Below the pieces are notes generated by a model. That model was not told the DNA's origin. It ran no database searches and worked only from the letters and a program-made list of their open reading frames with translations. The translations under genes and the position numbers were made by a program. DNA of 64,000 nt from Coniella vitis. Its lineage: Eukaryota > Ascomycota > Sordariomycetes > Diaporthales > Schizoparmaceae. Location of the stretch: positions 992,001 through 1,056,000 of the forward strand of contig WUJK01000007.1 of the NCBI GenBank assembly GCA_011317545.1, written 5' to 3'. How positions within the stretch are numbered: position 1 is the first letter of the stretch; every line of letters starts with the position of its first letter. Below are positions 45,845-56,900 of this stretch, piece by piece.

Positions 45845-46260
45845 GGGTTTGGCGTTTGTGTTGAGAAATCTTACTAGACCAATATTAAAGATGTTCTTGA
45901 AAACACCGAATAGACATATTAATCATAGAATAATTAATACACTGGAACGACAAGCAGGTATTCAGATTTGCGGCAATACGTGCCAGCATGGAAGTCCCTG
46001 GACCCAAGCCTCAGATTATACATCCACCACAATTGTGCACGTCGGCATAGATACAAGAATTATAGACTTTACAGCATCGAAGCTGTTACCCACACTTTTG
46101 GCAGGCTTTCAAAATTGACAGCTTTTATTAGTAGCTTCTCTACTGTAGCCAGTGGTCAGAGTCCCGATCAACCACCTTAGAAGGTGACCACAATATGACA
46201 GCAGGTTGACTATAATCCAGAGAACATTGGCAACGTGTTGATGTGCCGGGCAACACTTCA
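45845..46260. other. Convergent intergenic spacer
   Basis: 416 bp between the ABCC transporter (+) and the CaaX-tailed protein (-). It is AT-rich just past 45850. No gene is seen. Confidence 0.5.
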
Positions 46261-47595
46261 TCACATGACATCGCAACAGCCATTATTCGACCTATTACGC
46301 CTTCTCTGATTCGAGGATCGGTGCTGGCCATGTGTGTGCGTGTAATGTAGTGGCTGTCCATGACGAGTTGGTTGCGTCTGGCTTGTCTCCTGTGCACGTT
46401 GTGGAGGGTGTCCCGTTGGAGCATATACAGGAGGCACAGCTTGAAGTTGTGCGCTTTGGCGGCTTCGAGATCCTTCTCCAGATCTGCTTGAACTGCCCTG
46501 GCCATGCCCATGGTTACGTCTCGAGCCGCGCGTAGACGCAGGCGGCACCGCCAGGCTAGCAGCTCTACTGGGCCGCGCGCTCGTCGCCCCGTCGTGCGCC
46601 GCTCCACTTCCACTCCCAATCTCGTCGTAATTCCACGGGTGATTCTGGCTGTATCCGTGTGGTATCGGCTCATACGGCATCGGCATCTCGTCGCCAGGCG
46701 ACGGTGGCCGGCGGATACTTACGTTCGAGCCCGTCGCTTGCATATAGCTCGACGGCGCGCTCACAAAATCGGGATCGCAGGCCGTGTACGCGGCTTGGCC
46801 CTGTGCCCACTCACGCGAGTGGCGTCCGTCCTGGTCCGTCGTCATGCCCTCGCGGACGCGGCCTGCTTGTTCCCAGTTCAGGTAGCCGGTGTCCGGGTGG
46901 CCGCCGGAGCCGCTGGTGGGTTCGGTCGTGCCTGACGTGTGGATCTTGCGGCCTTCTCGCTCGCGGGGGTCGTCGTTTCTGTCGCGGCCGGATTGGACCC
47001 ATTCTTGGTATTCTCGCTTGCGCTCCGGGAGTTCGTGTTCTCCGGCAGCAGACTCGTAAAAGTCTGCTCGTTTGTCGAACCGTTTGGCGGATGCTTCTGC
47101 TTTGGACGGAGTGTGTTCATAACGAGTCATGTATCTTTTGTGTTTCTCAGTATCTAAAGTGTTCCGCAGATATATGCCTTTCATGTCCACGCTTCTTTCA
47201 ATCCTGCGGATTTGAATCCTTAGATAGCTCTGAGGGGAAAAAAATACGTAATACTTACTCTCCCTCCGATCTAGACGACGGCTCGGCTAGAGCATGATCG
47301 GGAAGTCTGCCCGCCAGAGTATTGCCTGATGCTTTGCCTGTATGTTGAGACTGGGCAGCCGAGCTAGAGGTATCATTCTCATTAGCAAATCTTCGGATCT
47401 CCTTCAAATACCGGGAAAATATAGTAGTCGAGCCATCTCTGTTCTCGGGGAAAGCACCATAAACGTTGACTATACGGTGTATTGGCTGCCAGATTCACTT
47501 CTCATTATGAGTATGTGGGAATTTGATACTACTCACTGGAGAGGAGATGGGTAAGGAGGGGGATTTGGCACTCCGCGATGGCTCCGTGAAGACAT
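46261..47595 (-). CDS. Hypothetical disordered protein with C-terminal CaaX-like box
   Basis: The main exon (46261-47203) encodes a hydrophilic protein rich in Arg, Ser, Gly, Pro, His and Gln. A GTAAGT...CCGCAG intron (47204-47258) joins it in phase to an upstream coding-like exon (47259-47363). A GTGAGT...CTCTAG intron joins that to MSSRSHRGVPNPPPYPSPL (47537-47595), giving 368 aa. The 5' part of this model is less certain because the second intron also contains open sequence. There is no known domain, membrane segment or signal peptide. A moderately conserved-looking block is YMTRYEHTPSKAEASAKRFD, followed by RADFYESAA. The C-terminus is RSSNQRRRNRSNNGCCDVM: a polybasic stretch, a possible palmitoylated Cys, then CDVM, which fits the CaaX prenylation pattern. 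This suggests a lipid-anchored peripheral membrane protein. Confidence 0.6.
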
Positions 47596-49014
47596 GGTGA
47601 TATCAACAAAGTTGTCGTTGGGCGCGTGACCTGCTAGTGGTGTGTTATGTTATGCAGTGCTGGCCAAGTAGCTGCTCTGCAGAAAAGAGTGTCTTTTAGG
47701 GCCATGGTTGTTATGGAGCATGAGGAGCATGTTGATGAGCCATATATATGTATAGAAGGAGGGAAAGTGACAAAGCAGTCAGTGTGAGTTCTCGGGCATA
47801 CTATTATTCAATAGACAAGGTGTATGACAGCCCTACGCTGCCTACCAAGACGTTTCATACTTTTCTGCAAATAACATTGGCCACACTTCTCTTTAGAAGT
47901 AGCTGATCTATACCTCAAGACTTTATATTCAGCAATTCGGCCTCATCAGCGATAGACACAGGTCAATCATCCTCAACGGCAACAGGTCCGGTCTTGATGC
48001 ACAAATCATGGATGGCTGGGAATGTGGACGGCTGACCACTCTTGTGTGTACCGCAAAGGTTACTTCTTGACTAGGTCGTGAACCTGAAATATACTCGTCT
48101 TGTTACACTTGCACGTCACGCGGTATTAAAACTTTCACACAGTATGCTTCGGGTTGAATTCTGAGCGACAATGGGCCTTCAAAGAGTTCGAGCCAGCTAA
48201 TTGCGAACCGGCTCTGCTGAGTGGTTGCTTCTTCACGGTTGTAGCGCAACTACGAACGCCAATGTCGTCTCAGATATTGAGAAAATGTAAAGCACTATCA
48301 TTTCCCTTGGACATTGAAAGAATGCCTTTGACACTTTGTGCATACAAAAGACATGAATAAAGCAAACGTTTGTGCTGAGTGGCAGCAGGAACGTCTGTAG
48401 GGTTAGGGTAAAAAGCAGTTCGGGACGTGATGCTGACTCAGCTCTCCAGCGCATAGTGCATAGTACATAGTACACAGTACGTACCTTCGAGTGTGTCATA
48501 GACTTTGCTGCCTAGCCATGTTGGCCTACCCTGGCTTACCTCAACCTCGGCGTGCTGTGCCACTCACTCGGGTGTTTGGCATTTTGCAGTCCTTTTCGCC
48601 CCTGGGTACATGTGTATCTTGCTGCTTCTTTCTCCACTGGCCATGAACAGCTGTCTACCTGTCTGTGATGAGCTGGAGCCAATAGTGGACTGTCAGGTCC
48701 ACGCTGGTGTGCAAAGTGGCGTGTGATATTAAGGCGGCGGTGTCTGACAATGAGTAATGAAAGGGAATGGCGCCTTGCTTTGATGGGAGTCAAACGCTGG
48801 TCAAAGTCCGTCGTTTGCGCCAAACAGTCCTGAAAGACTCGCCTCAGTACCCTTGTATTGCAAACTGGGTGACACCAGTGACCATTACCAACGCGTTTGT
48901 CCTTGCGGGTTTGTACACACACGACCAACATCACGCACAACTTGTGCTGAGCAGAGGCTCTCTTCTCCTCACCATCTGGCAAGACTCTGAAATACTGGGC
49001 AACATCGGTCTCTC
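47596..49014. other. Intergenic region, divergent promoters
   Basis: About 1.4 kb between the divergent CaaX-tailed protein and helicase genes. Short frames on both strands, including a 203-codon minus-strand frame at 48536-49147, show no recognisable domain. A GTACATAGTA motif sits at 48463-48472. Confidence 0.45.
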
Positions 49015-51295
49015 TTGTCCGTGACACACGAGTTTGATCTCGTGACGCGATCCATGGCCCCAAGACTGGCCTTGCAGTGCCATATACACGCACTTGCTGC
49101 CGCAACACGGGCTTCTTGCGCGTCCAACTCGTCCCAATGGGGGCCATCGATCCTCAAGGCGGCCGTTGTGGCCTGGGGACACAGCACAGTCGCGGTGCAT
49201 CGTGTTTGTATGCCAGCAAATACCAAGCGATTTGTTCACGTACACGCAACACTCATGCCACCCTCCCAGGAGCAACAGGTGGCCATCGACACGCTTGTCA
49301 ACACCAACGACAACCTGATTGTGGATGCTTGTGCGGGCTCCGGCAAGACGACAACTATTCTGCATCTCGCTCGGTCCGCGCCAGACACAAAGTTCCTTGT
49401 CCTTGTCTACAACCGGCGTCTCATGATCGAGACTGAAGAGAGGGTCAAGGCTCTCGGGTTGACAAACGTCACTGTCACGAACTACCACACCCTGGGAGCA
49501 CGCTGCTACACCAGCGAGTGCTCGACGGACCAGGGTCTGAAGCGCATTGTGGAAGATGACATGGCCGTGGTGGCAGGCGCTGAGCTACCCGACTTTTCTG
49601 TCCTGATCATGGATGAACAGCAGGACATGACACCCATCATGAAACGCTTCGTGGACAAAGTCATTCGCGACAAGGGATTCGTGACAGCCAGGAGCAAAAG
49701 CACCCACCCCGCTCGCGCGTCCTCGTCGTCAGACTGCCATTTACGGGTTGTCGTGCTCGGGGATAGGAGACAGGAAGTGTACGGTTTCAACAACGCAGAC
49801 TCTAGGTTCCTGACAATGGCGGGGCGGCCAGAGGTCTTTGGCTACATCAACGAGCATGCATGGAAATCCGCCGAGCAGACGACATCGAATCGCATCACGC
49901 AGCAAAATGTCGACTTTATCAACCAGCAGATGCTCAAAAGGCCGTTGGGCGAAGCCATGCGCGCCGTCAGGAACAAAAAGGCCGGCGGAAAGGCATATCC
50001 CAAGCCGAGGTATGTGATTTGCGATCCGTACGAGGATCTCGTGCATGAGGTGCAGCGTCTCTTGGACATGAGCGACATATCGCCTACCGATATCATTGTC
50101 CTAGCTCCATCTGTCCGTGGCATGTCGCCAGCCATCTATCTTGCCAACTCGCTCGCTCTCGCCGGTATCCCCGTCTTTCGCTCAGATTCTGACGTGTCAG
50201 ACGTTGCGCCCGAGGTCGCTCGCGGCAAGGTTCTCATTTGCACCTACCATCAAGCCAAGGGCATCGAGCGCAAAGCCTCGATTGTGCTTGGCTTTGATCA
50301 GCGCTACCACCAGTGGTACGACAAGGTCGCCGTGCCACCAACCGCCACGAGCAACGCGCAATATGTAGCCGCCACCCGCGCCCTCGAACACTTGGTCCTC
50401 ATCCACGACTACCGCAGCCCAGCTCTTCCCTTTGTGGACCTGGGCACCGTTGGAGCGTCCTGCGACCTGGTCACGCTACGAGATTTGGAAATCGAAGAGG
50501 TCACGCCCCGGCGCGCTATTCCACTCTTCAGTGTCACGGCGCTCTGTCGAAACCTCTCCGAGACTCTGATTACGGAATGCCTGAAGCGGCTCAAGATCTG
50601 CCTCCTTGCGACGCCGGCATACGGTGTCTTCCCGCTTCCCGCGACGGAAATCGTCGACTCGGCTGGATTGTTGGAGGGTGTCGCAAACGTGACGGGCACC
50701 GCAGTCCCAGCCATCTTCCAATGGCGGCAAAGGAAAAGGCTCGCGATCATAGACGGCCCCGTCAAACTCTTGACGCCTCCGAAACGCAAGAGCCCGACCG
50801 GGAGACCCAATCCGCTCCGTCAATTGCCAGAACGATTCTACAAAAGAATTGAAGAAATCCAAGAAAGATACGAGAACGGACTCGTAACGACAGAAGACAT
50901 TTTATACCTCTCTACACTCGAAATTGCCGCCAAGGACAAGGACATTACCAGGCTCCTCGCCATCCCTCTGGACGGCTACACATGGCTTTCAGAAGAACAC
51001 TGCCGCGATATACACTTTACACTCAACAACCTCCCCGATCCCGCTCGGCTCGCGGGCCGAAGCATCTTTTTTGAGAACATCAAGGTCAAGAAGTTCCTCG
51101 ACATCACCCACGGCGGCGGACCCACCAGCCCCCTCAAGGGCAAAGGTATCATAGTTTCAGGCGCCATGGACATGTGCCGCAACGTCCGCGCAGCAGCGGC
51201 TGCTAGTCCTACCATAGCAGCAGCAGCAGCAGCAGGAGCAGCAGCAGCAGCAGCAGAAACACCAGCAACACCAGCACCAGCACCAGCACCAGCAG

Positions 51296-51332
<37 letters not shown>

Positions 51333-51762
51333 CCACAAGACAGTCTGGGAGGTCAAGAACAGCCAATCCCTCCAGCCCGAGCACCTGCTGCAAGTCGCGC
51401 TCTACATGCTGCTCCTGGGCGGCGACCCTTCTGTGCTCGGCTTCCTCGTGTCCTCGCGCACCGGCCAAACGGTGCAGGTGCTGCCCCGCACCGAACACGC
51501 GCTGTGGGAGATTCTCCAGCTGCTCGTCGATGCCAAGTCGGGCGGCGTGCAGACGCGGCTGCTGAACACGTACTCGGACGACGAGTTCCTGAAGGAATGC
51601 CGGGAGGACTTTGTGGATCTCATTGACAAGTGTGCGTTGCCGGCGTGGTATGCCATGCGGCCGGAAGGGTCAAAGTATAGCAGGAAACAGGCGCAGGCAG
51701 GAGAAGGGGAACATCACGGGAGGAAGAGGAGGAGTAGAAAGAAAGCAGCTGTAGTAGAGTGA
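49015..51762 (+). CDS. SF1 (UvrD-like) helicase fused to RecB-like PD-(D/E)XK nuclease
   Basis: An intronless frame of 915 aa. All SF1 helicase motifs are present: QEQQVAID (Q-like), Walker A ACAGSGKTT (Lys111), Ia LVLVYNRRLMIETEERV, II LIMDEQQD (Asp200), III VVVLGDRRQEVYGF, V CTYHQAKGIERKASIVLGFD, and VI QYVAATRALEHLVLIHDY. The C-terminal domain carries RecB-type nuclease motifs: GAMDMC (Asp719), WEVKN (Glu779, Lys781) and LLQVALYMLL (Gln793, Tyr797). Between Asp719 and Glu779 lies an Ala/Pro/Gln-rich insertion. Helicase followed by nuclease in one chain recalls bacterial AddA/RecB and differs from eukaryotic Dna2, which has the opposite order. ATP-dependent DNA unwinding and resection is the inferred activity. 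Starts at 49054, 49210 and 49255 are alternatives: 49255 begins just before the helicase Q region, while the stretch from 49054 has no acidic residues and looks like a mitochondrial presequence. Confidence 0.88.
51216..51336 (+). repeat. Coding (CAG)n/(ACA)n trinucleotide repeat
   Basis: GCA/CAG triplets (Ala-coding) at about 51217-51258 pass through CCAGCA repeats (Pro-Ala) into a run of CAA triplets (Gln) ending at about 51330. The array is in frame within the nuclease domain of the helicase gene, so length changes would alter an Ala/Gln linker without shifting the frame. Confidence 0.85.
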
Positions 51763-52165
51763 GTGATGGCGGGCTCAATCAAGAAGGGTTACTTGGGACA
51801 TGTAATCCTTGTGACAGAGTGTATGTTTTGTACTCGAGCAGCCATGAACGGGCCTCAAGCTATGTATGTTTCATGAATTTATTATGTACATGAAGACGTG
51901 GAACCAGATATCCTAGCCAGGAAATTACAAACTTGGAGAAAAAGAAGGGGGACAAATGAGCAAAAGCTCCTCATCCTTTCCTTTTGGATCATGACCTCGG
52001 TTCAAATACTGTTTCTCAATCATCGAACGTGCTGAATATATATAGCACACGCATTTTTATACTCATTTGGGCGCCGTTTTCTCACCAATCTTTTTCATTT
52101 TTCATTCTCATTTTCGTTGAAAATGAACAACGGCAAACGGTGCCGAAGAAGAAGAAGAGACACGC
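51763..52165. other. Convergent intergenic spacer
   Basis: 403 bp between the helicase-nuclease (+) and tannase (-) genes. It is AT-richer than either gene. No coding frame is supported. Confidence 0.5.
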
Positions 52166-53960
52166 TTAGTAGATGGGGATCTTCCAGGCGTTGAGGTCCC
52201 AGATCCACGACTCGTAGGAAGCCTGGTCGTAGACACAGTCAAAGTCGCTGGTGGCGTTGTTCTTCCAGACGGGGCGCGTGGGCCACTGGCACAGGCGCTG
52301 GACCTCGCCCTCGTAGGTGCCCGAGGACACGGTGGCGTTGAGGCGCTGGGGCTTGATGCCGGACTCAACCCAGTCGATCATGGTCTGCATGTTGTCCTCG
52401 GGGTAGGGGCCGGGCTGGAGGGAGTTGGTGCCGCAGTGGGCGGCGCCGGGGACAAAGTAGAACTGGTAAAAGTCGCTGAGCTCGGTGGCGTTGTCGGGGG
52501 TCGAGTCGGGGAACATGGCGGTGCGGACGGCCTCGTGGTAGCGCACGGACGACGGAGGAGGGACCGACGGGTCCGACTCGCCGTGGTAGTGCAGCAGCTT
52601 GCCGCCGTGGGCCTGCAGCGGGGTCAGGTCGGCGAAGCCGGTCTGCAGGGACGAGTAGAAGCGCTCGAAGCCGGTGAACATCCACGCGTACAGCTGGTCG
52701 TAGGTGACGTTGTCGAGGGACTCGAGGTTGTCGAGCTCGACCTGTTGGACAAACTTGGTGACAAAGGTGCCGCCGGTGGAGGGAGCAGACACGGTCCAGG
52801 CCTCGGTGGTGTTGTCCCAGGTGGGCGCGGCGTCTGTGAAGGCCGAGGCCGTCTGCCAGCCGTAAAAGACCTGCTCGCCCTTGGAGTTGAGCAGGCCGTC
52901 GTAGAGGCGCTTGGCGAGCTGGACGGCTTCGGCGGTCACGTTGCCGCTCTGGGCGGGCTGGTAGCTGGTGGTGGAGGCGCCGGCCTGGCGCTTGCTGAAG
53001 CCGAAGCCCAGGCTGCTGCTCTCCTCGGCGGCGCAGTAGTAAGGGGTGCCGATGATGGTGTCGAGGTCAAAGTGGAGGCGGCACAGGTCGGTGCGGGAGA
53101 CGACGCCGTCGACGCGGCCATCGAGGCCATCGCAGGCGGCAATGGTGGCGTTGGCGATCTTGTCCATCTCACAAGGGGGGGAAATGTAGTCCTGGGTGAG
53201 CTCGGTGACCACGGAGGTCAAGTGGTTCTGTGCGCGCGCACACACAAGTCAGTATGAGTGTCTGTCGGACGACCAAGGAAACGGGGATCCGTAGACTTGC
53301 CACCTGCTGCTGGGCGTGGTGGAAGGCCGGGGCTCCAGCCACGATGCCGTCGTACAGCTCACCGTAGCGCTGGGCCTGGCTCATGGCCTCACGGCCGCCG
53401 TCGGAGCAGCCCTCAAAGTACGAGTACAGCTTGGTGTCGCCGAGGCCGTAGAGGGCCTTGGTGATGTACTGGCCAATCAGCGTGGTCTCGCCCCAGGCCT
53501 GGTACGAGAACATGTTGATGTTGTCCCAGTTGAGGCTGCCGTTGCCGTTGAGCACGACCTCGTCGAGCGTGACGTCGTTGAAGCCGCCGTAGCCCACATC
53601 GCTGCTGCCCGAGACGGCGCCGTAGTCGAGCCCGCCGGTGGGGTCGTTGGTGCTGAGCGTGTAGCCACCACCGCCCGCCATGTACAGGCGGTTCTGGAAG
53701 GCGTCGGGGGCGGGGAAGGTGTACCACAGCACGACGTTGTCGTCGGTGCCCGTGTGCTGGTACGAGACGGTCACGTTGCAGTAGGTCGAGCCCGACGACG
53801 CGGCGCGCTTCACGGGGCCGCCACCCCCGGACGAGGTCGCGTTGTAGAGGGCATTGGCGGTCACGGTCGCGGGCAGCAGGTTGATGCCGTTCAGAGTGCC
53901 GTTGGCGGGCAGCGCCGCCTGCACCTTGGCCACGGTGCAAATGTCGGCGAGGGTCGACAT
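52166..53960 (-). CDS. Tannase / feruloyl esterase family hydrolase
   Basis: Two exons, 53301-53960 and 52166-53227 (573 aa). The catalytic triad of the tannase family is visible: Ser186 in EGCSDGGREAM, Asp439 in HYHGESDPS and His484 in GAAHCGTNS. Cys185 and Cys485 beside the triad form the CS-D-HC arrangement, in which a disulfide joins neighbours of the nucleophile and the histidine. CDGLDGRVDGVVS near residue 252 is the family's calcium-binding loop. Typical substrates are gallotannins or feruloyl esters in plant material. The protein begins MSTLADICTVAKVQAALPAN, at the usual mature N-terminus, with no signal peptide ahead of it. Either an upstream signal exon exists that I could not find or the protein is not classically secreted. 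The intron is best read as GC-AG (GCAAGT...GCACAG, 53228-53300). A GT-AG reading three bases upstream would drop one Val. Confidence 0.9.
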
Positions 53961-56900
53961 GGTGTAGATGCTGTGTGTCGATATCAAGTAACGAGAGTGG
54001 TCTTGGGGGCGAGGTGGGAAAGAAGGACGGAAAAGAGTGAACTGGGAGAATCACCGCCCAGGAGATGGAGTCCTTGCCGCTGAGGAGGGAGAGAGTGAAG
54101 CGATGGTCGAGGCGACTGGAGACGAGAGCAGGAGCCGAGCGATATATATCGACTCGGCTGCCGCTCGTTGTGCGCATCCAGGCGGTGCGGTGCCCCTTGG
54201 TGGGCGCCTCGCGCCTCTTGACGCCGTGGCCCACGAGCATACCCAGCTCCACATTGGATGGCCCTGTTGAACGTGGACATGGCCACCAGACTGTACTATA
54301 GGAACAGCCAAACAAAACAAGGCCGGCCCGCAAAAGTACAAGATTCGATCGCGCCCCGTGGGAAGGGGGGGGCCGTGGTAATGATGAGCAACGCCATGCG
54401 GGGCGGTCTTACGCGTTCACGTACGTACGCGGCATTGGAGCAGCATGCCATGTCGCAGTTGCGAAGTCCTTGGAAAGGCACGAGCGGTGGTGACCTCGAC
54501 AACACGAGTGGCTGGGGGCCTGCATGATACTGCTGCTGCGGGTGAGTAACGGGCTGGAGGAACCAGTGCTTGCTGGACACACAGCAGTAGAGTCCAATGC
54601 AAAGTATTCAAGGACAGAGACGGAGACAGACAGGAAAAGGAGGCCCATATCGGATCCTAAAACTGCTCGATATACTATGCAACCAAGCAATCACCTGGGG
54701 TCTCGCCGCTGCTGCGAGTCTGGACTCTGGGGACAGGGCACTTTTACAAAGAGAAAAACGCCAAAACAAACCAACAACCAGCCTCGAAACAAGAAACACC
54801 CGGTCCTTCTCGAGTCTCCACTGTGGGATTCGGACAGTGGCTACTACTATACTATACTAGCATTGTGATGTCCTGTGTATCTCAGACTCACTTCCCGCCT
54901 CCCGCCCACACCAGCCCGGTGGCGCGCCACTCGCTTGAAAATCTTGCAAAAGGCTGCGGCTGCGGCTGCGGCTGCGGCTTTGGCTTTGGCTTTGACACGG
55001 GCCTACCCTGCCACCGCTTAAGCCAACGTCGAGGCTAACAAGCTTTTGTCTGCCGTTTGGGCAATGTACTATGTACTTGCAAAACTGGTTGATGAGGCTC
55101 CCAACGCCCGCCTTGGTAGGGGGCCTGACATGTCACATGCCGCCGCATGCCGAGATCCATACCATGAAATGAGCGTAGCAGAACCGTACAGCATAGCAAT
55201 ACCAACCAGCCAGCCCACAGGCCAGCAAGGGGCACACTGCGTGCGTGTCCTGTGCTGGCTGGCTGCGTAAAGTGGGCGGTCGCCCATCGTTACAGACTCA
55301 GCATTATGGTGCGGTATGTGGGAGCTTGGCCTGTGGCAAAAAAAAAAAAAAAAAAAGGAGTGCCCCCAAGGGTACATGGTAAGCATAACAGCCTCTCCAA
55401 GCTCTATTTTCCCGTGTGCTTGGCTGGACGTGGACGCGTCACAAGGCAATGAATTGTCATGGCAAGGACCGTCGTCAAAACAGCTGTGCGCCGTACGAGT
55501 ATTCGGCCGACAGTTTTACTGCCGAGAACGCGCCCGCCGAGATACTGCACTAATGTACCCAAGTACATACATAGTACTGCTGTTTATGTCATCAATGCCA
55601 AGACTTCGAACGTGCAAATGCAGGTACCGGTGGAAGTACCAATGTATACATATATATGTCCATAATACACTGCACACATAGCATATGCCATGTATAATAA
55701 TAGGTCTGCACTAATATCTAATATGGCGGCTCCCTTGTCTCCATGCCAGCAATCGACGTGTGGGCGCATCAGCATTCATCCGTCCCTGTACGTTTCATAT
55801 CCATAGTAAATAGTACATAGTGGAACTTGTACATAGTACTTAGACGGATCGGATGATTGAACTCAATAAGCCCTCCCCCCCCCCCCAATACGTAAACTCT
55901 GGTTATCTGATCCCTACTTCCTCCTCACAGAATGTACAGTGCCCGCCCGCATAAAGCTGGCATTTGATGAAGGACCAAAAAAAGGCGCCACGGGGAGATC
56001 TCAGGGTGGGTTCAAATGCCGGGCTGCCAGGGTCCACAGCCCCCAGTCCTCCATCCCTTTTACGTACGATGCTCGTTCCAACCTTCTTTTGCAATCCGCA
56101 GTTTTCTTGGCCGACACTAAAATCATTCGACCAAAGCACAAGTTCAAGCTGAGATGGACGATGCGACGTACAAACTGTTGGACGGGTGGCTTAACGACGC
56201 GAGATAATAGATACTAGTACTGAATAGCTACAAGAATGTATAAATCCCGCCTACTGGACACAATTTCTCTGGCAAGAGGCTTTCCAAAGTCTCTTGATCC
56301 CTGATGGCCAGACATACGACTTTCAACTGCCTTGTAGGCTAGCCCAATCGGTGTCGCCTTGGATTTCGACACGCTGTCGCCGGGACCCATCGTGAACACA
56401 GTCGATAATCGCATAGAGTAGCTTGCTTTTAGGCTGTAGGAAGCCTGCGTAGAACAGAGTCGTCGTCAGCATCTCTCCGTCGCAAGTCCCTTTCTTTGTC
56501 TCTCTCTTCCTCCTCCCCCTTTTTTTTGTCTTTTTTTTTTTTTTTCCATCAATGATACCCACCAACTTTCTTTCCTTCCTCCTTCCAAGCCTGTCGACCT
56601 GCATGATGCACTCACTCACTGCCTTCCAAACACGTTCCCAATCACACGCCGTAATCAAGTCTTTCTCTCCCCCCCTCCCAGCGAGGCACCAATTATGGAT
56701 AAGTAGAACGGCGGAATTCCAAAGACAAGACACGCTAAGCTTTTCGAAAAAGACCAAGGGAATGAATAGAGAAAAGTGGCCCAAAAGAATAAGGGAAAAA
56801 GAACTGTTCCAAGTCCTTTTTTTCTTGTTCCCATTCTTACGTATATACTAGTATGTATGGCAGTACGTGAAGAAGCCTTTTGCACATTGAGCAATCTTCA

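Noticed and set aside
48536..49147. 203-codon minus-strand frame overlapping the helicase start
   Set aside because: No recognisable domain. It lies antisense to the helicase 5' end and has a random-looking composition rich in Arg, His and Gln.
53316..54083. 255-codon plus-strand frame over the tannase first exon, and similar GC-rich frames at 52436-53257
   Set aside because: Antisense shadows of a GC-rich coding region, with Val/Gly/Ala/Glu-biased low-complexity composition.
55990..56020. GGGTTCAAATGCC considered as a tRNA B box
   Set aside because: Does not match the B-box consensus at the 3' side, and no A box or tRNA fold lies upstream.
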